Source: Marinobacter caseinilyticus
GTDB taxonomy: Bacteria > Pseudomonadota > Gammaproteobacteria > Pseudomonadales > Oleiphilaceae
Direction: 5' to 3'
Assembly: GCF_011074955.1 (NCBI RefSeq)
Contig: NZ_WUQJ01000017.1
Coordinates: forward strand, 1-64,000
Length of the DNA: 64,000 nucleotides
The position numbers and the translations under genes were made by a program. Below, piece by piece: positions 1 through 9,132 of the stretch; within the stretch, counting starts at the first letter, position 1, and the number at the start of each line of letters is the position of its first letter. The notes under the pieces are model-generated. The model worked only from the letters and a program-made list of their open reading frames with translations. It made no database searches and was not told the origin of the DNA.

Positions 1-52
1 TCCGACCGCTCGGTTCGTAGCCGAGTACTCTATCCAGCTGAGCTACAGCCGC
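1..52 (-). tRNA. tRNA-Arg(ACG), 3' part cut by window edge
   Basis: The minus strand gives the 5' acceptor strand, D arm and complete anticodon arm of an arginine tRNA. The 5' end is at 52 and the T arm lies beyond position 1. The seven-base anticodon loop is CTACGAA (14-20), so the anticodon is ACG, read as ICG after deamination and decoding CGU/CGC/CGA. Its first 25 bases are identical to those of the tRNA-Arg(UCG) at 34143-34219. It lies 57 bases downstream of tRNA-Ser on the same strand, so both probably come from one precursor. Confidence 0.95.
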
Positions 53-106
53 GCTTCAAAAACTACTGCAATTGCCTACCGTGCTCTCATTATCTCACTA
101 CGATGA

Positions 107-200
<94 letters not shown>

Positions 201-211
201 TTGAGAACGGG

Positions 212-222
212 GCGTATACTAC
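212..222 (-). promoter_or_regulatory. Candidate tRNA operon promoter (-10 region)
   Basis: Upstream of tRNA-Ser the minus strand reads TAGTATAC followed by the GC-rich stretch CGCCCCG. An AT-rich -10 next to a GC-rich discriminator is typical of stringently controlled stable-RNA promoters. I see no good -35 hexamer at the usual distance. The csrA terminator lies just upstream, so a separate tRNA promoter makes sense here. Confidence 0.35.
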
Positions 223-295
223 CATAATTTTTCTGTTTTCATAGGGTTGACTCCGGTTTTTCTTTTCGAATTTTCGTCTGGAAAAACCAGCACCC

Positions 296-325
296 AAAAA
301 AAGCCGCCCAGATGATCCTGAGCGG
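296..325 (-). terminator. Rho-independent terminator after csrA
   Basis: On the minus strand an eight-pair stem (318-325 with 304-311, one G-U pair) encloses a six-base loop and is followed by a run of seven T (296-302). It starts 12 bases past the csrA stop codon and separates csrA from the tRNA genes. Confidence 0.85.
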
Positions 326-336
326 TTCTCTCTACT

Positions 337-537
337 CTAGCTATTGCCGGGCTCAGGACCTTCAGAGTCGCCTTTCTCACTCTGAATACGCTGATAAATC
401 TCTTCCCGGTGAACGGCCACTTCTTTCGGTGCGTTAACACCAATACGCACCTGATTTCCCTTGACCCCAAGAACAGTGACCGTTACTTCGTCACCAACCA
501 TAAGGGTTTCGCCAACACGGCGAGTCAAAATTAGCAT
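337..537 (-). CDS. csrA: Carbon storage regulator CsrA
   Basis: CsrA is a small dimeric RNA-binding protein that represses or stabilises mRNAs by binding GGA motifs near ribosome binding sites. It controls carbon flux, motility and biofilm formation. The 66-residue product matches the family in length and begins with the hallmark [10 protein letters not shown]. It keeps the beta-strand core ending in [10 protein letters not shown], including the RNA-contacting R-E segment. The acidic C-terminal tail ([11 protein letters not shown]) is the usual variable part. The start has a good ribosome site (GGAG...AAGGA) upstream. The gene lies 189 bases downstream of lysC, the conserved alaS-lysC-csrA order, and probably has its own promoter in that gap. 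Confidence 0.98.
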   Translation of the reverse strand: MLILTRRVGETLMVGDEVTVTVLGVKGNQVRIGVNAPKEVAVHREEIYQRIQSEKGDSEGPEPGNS

Positions 538-726
538 GTCCTTTACTCCCTATATCCAGAGCTACCTGTTCCGACTTTGAAAAAACACTACTGTTATTTA
601 TATTGGGGCCGCGCACCGGCTAACAGACGAACAATCCTTTACGGTCATTGCTCAGGTGCCAGCACCAGGGAATGGCTCCCTTTTAATGTACAAGGTCTGG
701 ACGGATCGACCTGTTGCTCCGTCGGA

Positions 727-1959
727 TCAAACCTCGACCTCGGGCTTATGCAGTTCAAACGCGCTGTGCAGCGCCCGAACGGCCAGCTCAAGATACTTCT
801 CATTGATCACCACCGAAATTTTGATTTCGGATGTGGAGATCATCTGAATATTAATGCCTTCATTGGACAGCGCTTCAAACATCTGGGTCGCGACCCCGGC
901 ATGAGAGCGCATCCCCACACCAACGATACTGACTTTGGCGATCTTGCTGTCACCGCTGACCTCGCGGGCACCCAAGTCATCTGCGACCTGCTGCAGCACT
1001 TCCTTGGCGCGTCTGAAATCATTCCTGTGCACGGTAAAGGTAAAGTCCGTGCGATTGTCAGCGCCCACATTTTGCACAATCATATCCACTTCGATATTAG
1101 CACTGCTGATAGGCTTTAATATACGAAGCGCACTTCCCGGCGTATCAGGCACGCCAGATATAGTTAGCTTAGCTTCATCCCGATTAAACGCTATGCCGGA
1201 AACAACCGGTTGTTCCATGACACTTTCATCCTCAAGAGTAATCAGTGTGCCGTCGCCTTCCTGGAAGCTCGACAACACCCTGAGGGGGACATTGTATTTA
1301 CCCGCAAATTCTACCGCACGGATCTGGAGCACTTTTGAACCCAGACTCGCCATTTCGATCATTTCTTCAAATGTGATCCGGTCCAGCCTTCGCGCGCTGT
1401 CGACAACGCGCGGGTCGGTGGTATAGACACCATCCACATCGGTATAAATCTGGCACTCATCGGCTTTGAGCGCCGCCGCCAGGGCAACAGCCGTGGTATC
1501 GGACCCACCGCGCCCCAGTGTTGTTATATTGCCAAGCTCGTCAATACCCTGAAAACCGGCAACCACGACCACACGTCCCGCCGACAAGTCTTCGCGCATG
1601 CGCTGCTCATCAATCTGACGAATGCGGGCTTTGGTGTGGGCACTGTCCGTCAGTATCCGGACCTGGGAGCCGGTGTAGGATCTTGCTTCGCAGCCATGCT
1701 TTTTAAGGGCCATTGCCAGTAATGCAATGGTGACCTGTTCACCCGTCGATACCAACACATCCATTTCACGGGGAACCGGGTCTTCCATAATAGCATTGGC
1801 CAACCCGATCAACCGATTGGTCTCGCCGCTCATCGCAGACACTACGACAACAATATCATGCCCTTCCTTGCGAAACCGGCAGACCTTTTCTGCAACCGCT
1901 TCTATTCGGTCAGTTGTGCCAACCGATGTACCACCAAATTTTTGAACCAAGAGAGCCAT
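727..1959 (-). CDS. lysC: Aspartate kinase
   Basis: Phosphorylates L-aspartate with ATP, the first step of lysine, threonine, methionine and diaminopimelate synthesis. The 410-residue product has the kinase motif KFGGTS at residues 7-12 and a further conserved site at GRGGSDTTAVALA. Two C-terminal ACT domains (about residues 265-405) are where lysine or threonine feedback would act. The ATG at 1959 gives MALLVQKFGG, the family's usual N terminus. The frame is open for six more codons to a TTG, but that start has no better ribosome site. The length fits the single-chain Pseudomonas-type enzyme with internal alpha/beta translation. It lies 100 bases downstream of alaS. Confidence 0.97.
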   Translation of the reverse strand: MALLVQKFGGTSVGTTDRIEAVAEKVCRFRKEGHDIVVVVSAMSGETNRLIGLANAIMEDPVPREMDVLVSTGEQVTIALLAMALKKHGCEARSYTGSQVRILTDSAHTKARIRQIDEQRMREDLSAGRVVVVAGFQGIDELGNITTLGRGGSDTTAVALAAALKADECQIYTDVDGVYTTDPRVVDSARRLDRITFEEMIEMASLGSKVLQIRAVEFAGKYNVPLRVLSSFQEGDGTLITLEDESVMEQPVVSGIAFNRDEAKLTISGVPDTPGSALRILKPISSANIEVDMIVQNVGADNRTDFTFTVHRNDFRRAKEVLQQVADDLGAREVSGDSKIAKVSIVGVGMRSHAGVATQMFEALSNEGINIQMISTSEIKISVVINEKYLELAVRALHSAFELHKPEVEV

Positions 1960-2018
1960 GTGCTTCCCAATATCCAATCAGGGATTGTTCAACGACACAC
2001 TGTGCCAGCGCTTCACAA

Positions 2019-2040
2019 CCGCCGGAGTATAAACCGGCGG
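2019..2040 (-). terminator. Hairpin between alaS and lysC
   Basis: A perfect seven-pair inverted repeat (2019-2025 with 2034-2040, eight-base loop) begins 20 bases after the alaS stop codon. On the minus strand it has no run of T after it, so it is at best a weak terminator or a processing or attenuation element that lets some transcription continue into lysC. The loop contains TATACT, so a -10 element overlapping the hairpin is another reading. Confidence 0.35.
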
Positions 2041-2059
2041 CTCATTTTAAAACAGACGC

Positions 2060-4687
2060 TCAGGAGGTCGCCTGGGCGACCCACTCTGGTACACCGCCAA
2101 GTGCATCAGCCAGCTTGGACGGATCAGTACCACCGCCTTGGGCCATGTCTGGCCGACCACCACCTTTACCACCCACCAGACTGGCGAGGTGTTTCATCAA
2201 ATCACCGGCTTTGACGCGGTTTGTCGCCGATTTCGTGACACCCGCCACCAAGGTGACTTTACCGTCCTCCACACTGGCAAGCACCACAACGCCCTCGCCC
2301 AACTTGTTTTTCAACTGATCGGCGGTTTCCATGAGTGCCTTTCTGTCAGCACCGTCCATCACAGCCGCGACGACTTTGAGGCCATTCACATCCACTGCGG
2401 AACTTGCCAGGTCGGACCCAGCCGAGCTCGCCAGCCTGGACTTCAGTTGCTCAAGCTCCTTTTCAAGCAGTCGCGTGCGGTCCAGTGTCGCCTGTACTTT
2501 TTCAGTGACAGTATCCCTTGACCCTTTTACCAGCCGCGCCACGTCTCGAAGCGATTGCTCGGTTTCATCAATCCAACGCAAAGCGCCTTCACCGGTGACC
2601 GCTTCGATTCGTCGAACCCCTGACGAAATGCCGCTTTCAGAGGTAATTTTCAACAGACCGATGTCGCCGGTCCGAGACACGTGCGTGCCCCCGCACAGCT
2701 CCACCGAATAATCGTCGGTACCCATGCTGAGTACACGAACGGTATCACCGTATTTCTCACCGAACAGAGCCATGGCACCTTTTGCCTGAGCTTGTTCCAT
2801 ATCGGTCAGCTCAGTCGCAACCGGTGTGTTGGCGCGGATTTGCTCGTTGACCTGATGCTCAATCTCACGAAGCTCTTCCGGCGTCAATGCTTCAAAATGC
2901 GAGAAATCAAAACGCAGCTTATCCGGATCCACCAACGAGCCCTTCTGGGTGACATGATCTCCCAGTTGCCTGCGCAATGCGGCATGCAACAAATGCGTGG
3001 CGGAATGGTTTAGCGCTGTTGCCTGACGGCGGGCATGGTCAATTCGGGCATCTACTTCCAGGCCGGCAAACAACTCACCCTCAATTACGGTGCCAATGTG
3101 AAGATGGTGCAGCCCTTCCTTTCGTGTGTCCGTGACCTGGAAGCGGCCACCGCTCCAGGTCAATAACCCAACGTCACCAACCTGACCGCCCGACTCGGCG
3201 TAAAACGGCGTGCGCTCCAACACAACCACCGCCTCATCGCCGGCCTGAGCGTTCTTCTCTTCACCCGCCACAATCACCGTGCGGATGGTTTCATGGCCGT
3301 CGATGTGCTCATAACCGGTGAACTCCGTCTGCCCATCCAGCGTTAGCCCGGCGTTGTAATCAATGCCAAATTTACTTGCCGCCCGAGCCCTTTCACGCTG
3401 CTGATTCATTGCCTGCTCGTAGCCGTCGTAATCCAGCGTCAGGCCTCGCTCGCGGGCAATATCGTTGGTCAAATCAACGGGGAACCCATAGGTGTCGTAA
3501 AGTGTAAAGATGGTGTCTCCCGGAATCACCGTTCCCTTGAGTTTGGCAATGTCCTGCTCCAGTAACCGGAGCCCATGCTCCAGTGTTTTTGCAAACTGCT
3601 CTTCTTCCTGCAGCAGCACCTTTTCAATTTGCGCCTTACTGCGGACCAACTGGGGATAGGCATCGCCCATCAGCTCAACCAACGCACCGGTCAACTTGTG
3701 AAAAAAGGTGCCTTTGGCGCCAAGCTTGTTGCCGTGACGGGACGCACGGCGAATAATCCGCCGCAACACAAAGCCCCGCCCTTCATTGGACGGCATAACG
3801 CCATCGGCGATCAGGAATGCGCAGGACCGAATGTGATCCGCCACCACTCGCAGTGAAGCCTCGGTGGTCTCGACACCGCCAAGAATGTCTGAAGCGGCCG
3901 CTAACAGGTCCTGAAACAGATCGATTTCGTAGTTGCTGTGAACGCCCTGCAGCACAGCGGTGATACGTTCGAGCCCCATTCCGGTATCCACCGACGGCTT
4001 TGGCAGCGGCTGCATTTCGCCATCCGCCGTGCGGTTGAACTGCATAAACACGACGTTCCAGATTTCGATGTAACGGTCGCCGTCTTCTTCGGGGCTTCCC
4101 GGCGGGCCACCCGCCACGTCAGGACCATGGTCGAAAAATATCTCGCTGCACGGACCGCACGGACCGGTATCGCCCATCTGCCAAAAATTGTCCGAGGCGT
4201 AGGGCGCCCCGCCATTATCGCCGATGCGGATAATGCGGTCGGCAGGCACACCCATTTCCCTATTCCAGATATCAAACGCCTCGTCATCGGAGGCGTAGAC
4301 GGTGATCCAGAGCTTCTCGGCGGGCAACCCGAGCCAGGCATCGCTGGTCAGGAACGTCCAGGCAAATTGAATCGCCTCACGCTTGAAATAGTCACCAAAA
4401 CTGAAGTTACCCAACATTTCAAAAAACGTATGGTGACGCGCGGTATAGCCGACATTTTCAAGGTCGTTGTGCTTACCACCGGCCCGCACGCACTTTTGCG
4501 ACGTGGTGGCACGGCTGTAGTCTCTTTTCTCTCGACCGAGAAAAACGTCCTTGAACTGATTCATACCTGCATTGGTAAACAGCAGGGTTGGGTCATCAGC
4601 TGGCACCAGCGAGCTGCTGGGAACGATGGTATGACCCTGTTGTTGGAAGTAATCCAGAAACGCCTGTCGCAATTCTGCGGTTTTCAT
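2060..4687 (-). CDS. alaS: Alanine--tRNA ligase
   Basis: Charges tRNA-Ala with alanine and edits mischarged serine or glycine. The 875-residue protein has the class II core at its N terminus ([14 protein letters not shown] near residue 38), a tRNA-recognition middle region, the editing domain with HSATH near 560 and CGGTH near 665 (zinc and editing residues), and a C-terminal oligomerisation domain ending in a glycine-rich segment ([15 protein letters not shown]). The length is normal for the family. The ATG start at 4687 gives [14 protein letters not shown], the expected N terminus. Its upstream neighbour on the same strand is the unrelated DUF5610-like gene 210 bases away, so alaS probably has its own promoter. 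Confidence 0.98.
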   Translation of the reverse strand: MKTAELRQAFLDYFQQQGHTIVPSSSLVPADDPTLLFTNAGMNQFKDVFLGREKRDYSRATTSQKCVRAGGKHNDLENVGYTARHHTFFEMLGNFSFGDYFKREAIQFAWTFLTSDAWLGLPAEKLWITVYASDDEAFDIWNREMGVPADRIIRIGDNGGAPYASDNFWQMGDTGPCGPCSEIFFDHGPDVAGGPPGSPEEDGDRYIEIWNVVFMQFNRTADGEMQPLPKPSVDTGMGLERITAVLQGVHSNYEIDLFQDLLAAASDILGGVETTEASLRVVADHIRSCAFLIADGVMPSNEGRGFVLRRIIRRASRHGNKLGAKGTFFHKLTGALVELMGDAYPQLVRSKAQIEKVLLQEEEQFAKTLEHGLRLLEQDIAKLKGTVIPGDTIFTLYDTYGFPVDLTNDIARERGLTLDYDGYEQAMNQQRERARAASKFGIDYNAGLTLDGQTEFTGYEHIDGHETIRTVIVAGEEKNAQAGDEAVVVLERTPFYAESGGQVGDVGLLTWSGGRFQVTDTRKEGLHHLHIGTVIEGELFAGLEVDARIDHARRQATALNHSATHLLHAALRRQLGDHVTQKGSLVDPDKLRFDFSHFEALTPEELREIEHQVNEQIRANTPVATELTDMEQAQAKGAMALFGEKYGDTVRVLSMGTDDYSVELCGGTHVSRTGDIGLLKITSESGISSGVRRIEAVTGEGALRWIDETEQSLRDVARLVKGSRDTVTEKVQATLDRTRLLEKELEQLKSRLASSAGSDLASSAVDVNGLKVVAAVMDGADRKALMETADQLKNKLGEGVVVLASVEDGKVTLVAGVTKSATNRVKAGDLMKHLASLVGGKGGGRPDMAQGGGTDPSKLADALGGVPEWVAQATS

Positions 4688-4789
4688 AACCCTGCCCTGA
4701 TTAATCGATCAGTCTTTCGAATAGAGGTTGCGACGTCGGTTTGACTTGGTTTTAAAGCTGCCGACAGCGCCGCACAAAGCCGCTACTCT

Positions 4790-4795
4790 AGCATA
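4790..4795 (-). promoter_or_regulatory. Candidate alaS -10 element
   Basis: In the 210-base gap upstream of alaS the minus strand carries TATGCT within CCTATGCTAGAGT, about 100 bases before the start codon. The region upstream is T-rich, with TTTCTCG about 20 bases away, so a -35 match is poor. This is the best sigma-70-like site I see in the gap. Confidence 0.3.
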
Positions 4796-4897
4796 GGCCT
4801 GGAAGAGGAAAAACGAGAAAGGCGGCCCTGACCGTGAATCAGCCAATGAAAATCAACAAAATATCGATTACAGCCTAATGACACGAAACACTTGAGG

Positions 4898-6070
4898 TTA
4901 CGAAACCGGGTCTTCACCACGGGATTCTGCGAACTGACCCAGCATTGCCTGCCAGAAATCCGCCATAAGGTTTTCGGTGGCCAGCGGTAAAGATACACCC
5001 ATCCTCTCCTTGGCATCTACCATCATACGCTCCAGCAATTGTCCCAAGGATGCCTCCGGCACGCTCACCCGATCCGCCCGATTCGACACGTCACGCAGGC
5101 CATCGGCCAGCGCCGCCATGGGCGTCAGTCTGGCCCCTGATTGAGGTGCAACACTCGCATAGGAAGCCACACGACTGGCGCGGGCGTAGCTGAGATTGAG
5201 GCTGTAGCTGGCCAATTCGTCGCCCCCAAGGCCCAGCGACTGCACTTCTTTGAATGCACCGAGAACGTCACCGCTGAAAAACCGCTCGCTCACGGATTGT
5301 GCCCCTTCAAACAAGCTCACCAGCGCCTGCTGCTCCCCCTGATCCAGCTCGCCTGTCACCCTGACCTCATACCGGCCGACAAAGGTCTGCTGCTCAAAAC
5401 CTGTAGCACCAGAACCATCAGCCGAGGGCACGACGACGGCCGCCTTGCTGTCGTATCGCCGCTCATCCATGGTGACCGATACCCGATCACCATCCCGTGT
5501 AACAATCTCGAAAGACAGCTGCTGGCGCGAGGTAGCTTGAATCGTGGTGGAGGTGGTGGCCGCCAAAGCTGCCGGCTCACCCCTCAGAAATCGGTCACTG
5601 AGATTTTCAAGGCCCGCACCCACCCGCTTAAAGCTGGCGTCGATATCGCGTGCCAAGTCATCATTTAGCAGGCCAAGCGCGTCAATTTGTTCACGCGCCT
5701 CCGAGAAACCCTTTTCCACGCCCTCGCGGGCCGCCTCTAAAAGACTGGCGAGCCTTTCCACACTGGCGCCACTGGCTTGCTCCCTGGCCAATTTTGCTTC
5801 GACAAATCCAAGGATTCTATTGGCCACCTGAGCGGCTGTGGGGGGTTCAAACCGACCCGTTTCCGGACGCTCAGCCGGCCCCACTCCAAACAAACGCATC
5901 CGCTGCCCCAGGCGCTCGCGGAGAACAGCGATGCCATCGTCCGCCGTCAACACACGAGACCGGTGACCGGTATCGCTCTCTTGCGTTTTCGATTCGCGGG
6001 CTGGCGCATTGGGCGCATCGGCAGCAACCAATTTCGTGCCGGAAACGAAGGGGCTCAGTGGCGAAACCAT
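4898..6070 (-). CDS. Uncharacterised protein, DUF5610-like
   Basis: A 390-residue protein with no assigned function. The N-terminal 40 residues are low-complexity and polar. The middle has two helical segments (AAQVANRILGFVEAKL, then the acidic helix around EAREGVEKGFSEAREQID). A beta-rich section follows (LSFEIVTRDGDRVSVTMDERR and YEVRVTGELDQGEQQALVSL), and a helical C terminus ends in AESRGEDPVS. This helix-then-FEIVTRDGD architecture resembles DUF5610-type proteins of marine gammaproteobacteria; that assignment is from memory of the pattern. There is no signal peptide or membrane segment. The ATG at 6070 follows a GGAG ribosome site. It is transcribed alone, away from the RDD gene. Confidence 0.7.
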   Translation of the reverse strand: MVSPLSPFVSGTKLVAADAPNAPARESKTQESDTGHRSRVLTADDGIAVLRERLGQRMRLFGVGPAERPETGRFEPPTAAQVANRILGFVEAKLAREQASGASVERLASLLEAAREGVEKGFSEAREQIDALGLLNDDLARDIDASFKRVGAGLENLSDRFLRGEPAALAATTSTTIQATSRQQLSFEIVTRDGDRVSVTMDERRYDSKAAVVVPSADGSGATGFEQQTFVGRYEVRVTGELDQGEQQALVSLFEGAQSVSERFFSGDVLGAFKEVQSLGLGGDELASYSLNLSYARASRVASYASVAPQSGARLTPMAALADGLRDVSNRADRVSVPEASLGQLLERMMVDAKERMGVSLPLATENLMADFWQAMLGQFAESRGEDPVS

Positions 6071-6163
6071 GGCAAACTCCTGAAGAATGATATCCGCGCT
6101 TCAGGTTGCCCTGAACTGCCTTTGTTATCGGCAATCAGCACGCAATCTTTAGGACAAATAGGC

Positions 6164-6169
6164 TATACT
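6164..6169 (+). promoter_or_regulatory. Candidate -10 element for the RDD gene
   Basis: TATACT followed by the GC-rich CGCGGCCC lies about 70 bases upstream of the RDD-family start codon. The -10 match is good (five of six). No convincing -35 stands 16-18 bases upstream. Confidence 0.35.
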
Positions 6170-6241
6170 CGCGGCCCATTCAATCACCCTTGTTATTTAC
6201 TTGCGAATCGGCCATCAAGATTCGCTGCATGAGGAGTCACT

Positions 6242-6733
6242 ATGCCCCGCCGTTTTCATGCCCCGGATGAACAGCTGCCGCCCGCTTCGTTGGTCAAACG
6301 CTTGTTGGCCATGTTGTATGACGGCCTGATCTGCATCGCGGTGTTGTTGGTGGCCACTTGGGGTTACACATTACTGGCCGCCTGGGCGGTAGGATTTGAT
6401 CATTACATGGAGCTCGCGGAGGCTGGTGCGCTGAACACCGACCCTCTGCTGTCCTCATTTTTATTCGTGATTCTTTACCTTTTCTTTGCCTATTTCTGGA
6501 CTCGCAACGGCCAGACACTTGGCATGCAGGTTTGGCGCATACGCGTGGAAAACAGCAATGGTACATCCATCAGCTGGATCCAGGCGCTGCTCCGTTACAT
6601 GATGGGCTGGGCCAGTTGGCTAACCGCCGGCCTGGGGTACTTCTGGATGCTCTGGGATGGCAATAAGGCAACCTGGACGGACCGGTTCTCGGAAAGCCGA
6701 GTGGTGAGCATAGCCAACAAAAAAACCGACTGA
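6242..6733 (+). CDS. RDD family membrane protein
   Basis: A 163-residue inner-membrane protein of the RDD family, small multi-pass proteins proposed to act in ion or solute transport. The signature arginine-aspartate pattern is seen as VKRLLAMLYDGLI near residues 19-31. Hydrophobic segments lie at about 28-52, 73-95 and 118-140. The conserved TLGMQVWRIRV stretch precedes the third segment, as in the family. The ATG has a strong GAGGAG ribosome site. It is monocistronic and converges with lptG, with only four bases between the two stop codons. The substrate is unknown. Confidence 0.85.
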   Translation: MPRRFHAPDEQLPPASLVKRLLAMLYDGLICIAVLLVATWGYTLLAAWAVGFDHYMELAEAGALNTDPLLSSFLFVILYLFFAYFWTRNGQTLGMQVWRIRVENSNGTSISWIQALLRYMMGWASWLTAGLGYFWMLWDGNKATWTDRFSESRVVSIANKKTD

Positions 6734-6737
6734 AGCG

Positions 6738-7799
6738 CTACCCCACTCGCCGCATCAGCATAAACCCGACAGCGGCGTTGATGGCGATGGGCACCAGGAT
6801 CGCCAGCACCGGGTTGAAGCCGAATACCAGGCTCATAGGGCCCAGCAGGTCCTGCATATACTTAAAGAGCAGGCCCACAATCAGCCCGGTAAACACCCGG
6901 AAACCCATGGTGACGGAGCGCAGCGGACCAAACACAAACGAAATCGCCACCAGCACCATCACCGCCGTACCCAGGGGCATCAACGCCTTCTTCCAGAATG
7001 CCAGCCAATAAGACGTGGCGTTGAGATCCTGCTCACTCAAGTAGGACGCATAGGTGAACAGTCCGGATATCGACAGGTTTTCAGGCTTCACAATCAACAC
7101 ACTCAAAACTTCGGGCGACAGGCCGGTATCCCAGCGAACCCGGCGCCTGCTATCTTGAGTGGTGCCTTCCTCGGAAAGGTTGGTGGTCGTGACCTCTTCC
7201 AGGAGCCAATAGTCCCCCTGATAAATCGCGCGCTTCGCAAACGTGGCCGAGGCCATCCAGCGATCCTCGGCAAACTCGAACAATGATACGCCGTGCAAGA
7301 CGCCGTTTGGCTGTACCGCATTTAAATGGATAAAGGTGTCGCCTTCCCGGTGCCAAATCCCGGTGGCGGACGCGATATTCTGGCCGGCTCCCTGCGCCAC
7401 GGCTTTCTCGCTCTGGGCCACCCGTTCGAGCGGGGGCGCTAAGTACTCACCAATCAATAAGCCCAGAACCACAATGATCAGCGTCGGCTTCATTGCTGAC
7501 CACACAATCCGTCGAATCGACACACCCGCCGCCCGGATAACGGTAAGCTCCGACGAACTGGCCATGGTGCCCAACCCCACCAGGCACCCCATGAATGCGC
7601 CGAGGGGCAAGTAGTCGTATATTCGTCGCGGCAATGTTAACAACACGTACATCAACGCTTGCAGCGTCTGGTAATCGTTTTTGGTGTCATCAAGCTCGGC
7701 GATAAAACCAAAGATGAAATCCAGCGACAGTACCACCACCATGACCAAGAACATGGCGCCGCCAACGGTGCGAATAACGTAGTTGTCAAGCTTACGCAT
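6738..7799 (-). CDS. lptG: LPS export permease LptG
   Basis: One of the two inner-membrane permease subunits of the LptB2FGC machine that extracts lipopolysaccharide and passes it to the periplasmic bridge. The 353-residue product has the expected N terminus (MRKLDNYVIRTV), three N-terminal membrane helices, a periplasmic jellyroll-like domain (about residues 140-265, beta-rich) and three C-terminal helices. The ATG at 7799 overlaps the last eight bases of lptF, implying translational coupling; the frame is open further upstream but inside lptF. Gene order lptF-lptG divergent from pepA is conserved in gammaproteobacteria. Confidence 0.95.
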   Translation of the reverse strand: MRKLDNYVIRTVGGAMFLVMVVVLSLDFIFGFIAELDDTKNDYQTLQALMYVLLTLPRRIYDYLPLGAFMGCLVGLGTMASSSELTVIRAAGVSIRRIVWSAMKPTLIIVVLGLLIGEYLAPPLERVAQSEKAVAQGAGQNIASATGIWHREGDTFIHLNAVQPNGVLHGVSLFEFAEDRWMASATFAKRAIYQGDYWLLEEVTTTNLSEEGTTQDSRRRVRWDTGLSPEVLSVLIVKPENLSISGLFTYASYLSEQDLNATSYWLAFWKKALMPLGTAVMVLVAISFVFGPLRSVTMGFRVFTGLIVGLLFKYMQDLLGPMSLVFGFNPVLAILVPIAINAAVGFMLMRRVG

Positions 7800-8895
7800 G
7801 GTGCTCAACCTCACGTTGCAAGCGCCGTTTTCTTAGCCAATCGGAACCGAAGTTCATCCACAGGCCCAACGCCAGAAAAACGCCGTGAACCCACAACAGA
7901 CCGACCCACTCTGGCACCTTACCGGTCGCCAAAGCGTCTCGAGCCACGATGAGCAAACCGAGGTAGAGAATGTAGAGCAGCATGGCCGGCAACAGATGGA
8001 AAAACCGTCCCTGGCGCGGATTTACCCGGCAAAGCCGAACCGCCAGCAAGGTTACAATAGGTACAATCAGTGGTAACGAAAACCGCCAATGTAGCAATGC
8101 TCTGGCCTTAAGATCATCAGAGTCCATCAACTGTCGGGTACTGACGGCCTCCTCCAGGACCTTTTCACGGCCATTGGCACTTTCGATACGCAGCCCGTAG
8201 GCGTCGAAATCGGTCACCGCGTAGTTCAACTTTCCGGGCATCCCTTCGAATCGCTTGCCGCCCTCCAGGACCAAAAACCGACTCCCGGTCCGTTCGTCGA
8301 TAAATTGCGAGCCGGTATCCGCCGATATCAACGTGAGGCTCTCTTCCGAGGGCGAGAACTGCGCAATGAAAACGCCTCGCAACTCACGCTTGTCGCCACT
8401 GAGCGATTCGGTGTACGTCACCCGACCACCGCTCGCCAAATTCTGAAAACGGCCAGGAGCAAGCATTTCAAATTCGGTGGCCTGGCGCTGCTCATTCAAA
8501 ATGTTCTCAACCTGTTTCATTCCCCAGGGCGAGAGGTACAAGCTCATTGCACCGACCACCAGCATCACGAACACACTGCCGACCAGTGTCTTGGCCAGCA
8601 GTTGACGATCGCTGACTCCACAGGCGAACAGCACCGTCATTTCACTTTCGAGGTACATGCGCCCGTAGGCCAACAAAATTCCGATAAAGAATCCGAGCGG
8701 CAAAATGAGCTCAAGAAACCCCGGAAACCGATACCCCATGATCTGGAACAGCACATCGGCGGAAATTTTTCCGGCAGCGGCATCCGCCAGATATTTTATG
8801 AAACGACCACTCATGAATACCATCAGCAGAACACCGGACACCGCCAGCATGCTGATCATCACTTGTCGTGTCAGGTATCGGAAAATGATGGCCAA
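7792..8895 (-). CDS. lptF: LPS export permease LptF
   Basis: Partner of LptG in the lipopolysaccharide ABC exporter. From a TTG start at 8895 the product is 367 residues and begins MAIIFRYLTRQVM, aligning with the family N terminus. The ATG further upstream would add 39 polar residues with no family counterpart. Conserved features are the second helix segment (FLELILPLGFFIGILLAYGRMYLESEM), the coupling-helix motif around ESEMTVLFACGVSD, a periplasmic beta domain (about 130-250), and C-terminal helices containing RVNPRQGRFF. The start choice relies on homology plus a GAGAG ribosome-like stretch. Confidence 0.93.
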   Translation of the reverse strand: MAIIFRYLTRQVMISMLAVSGVLLMVFMSGRFIKYLADAAAGKISADVLFQIMGYRFPGFLELILPLGFFIGILLAYGRMYLESEMTVLFACGVSDRQLLAKTLVGSVFVMLVVGAMSLYLSPWGMKQVENILNEQRQATEFEMLAPGRFQNLASGGRVTYTESLSGDKRELRGVFIAQFSPSEESLTLISADTGSQFIDERTGSRFLVLEGGKRFEGMPGKLNYAVTDFDAYGLRIESANGREKVLEEAVSTRQLMDSDDLKARALLHWRFSLPLIVPIVTLLAVRLCRVNPRQGRFFHLLPAMLLYILYLGLLIVARDALATGKVPEWVGLLWVHGVFLALGLWMNFGSDWLRKRRLQREVEHHA

Positions 8896-9132
8896 AGCAC
8901 TCTCTGTCTGGTCGATTCGGTGGATAAGGGCCGCCAATGAGTGGCAGGCCGGTGGCGACCTCGCTATTCTATGTAACCTGATCGCCGAATGACAGACCGA
9001 GCCTGCCATCAACTTTCTGGTACGCTTGATAAAATACAGTCCCGCCCTGACGAAACAACGAGTAAATTGCTTGTGTGGAGGACTGTAGACGGTATTGCTT
9101 ACCCACGTTTTCGTAAACAGCCCGGAGAGATT

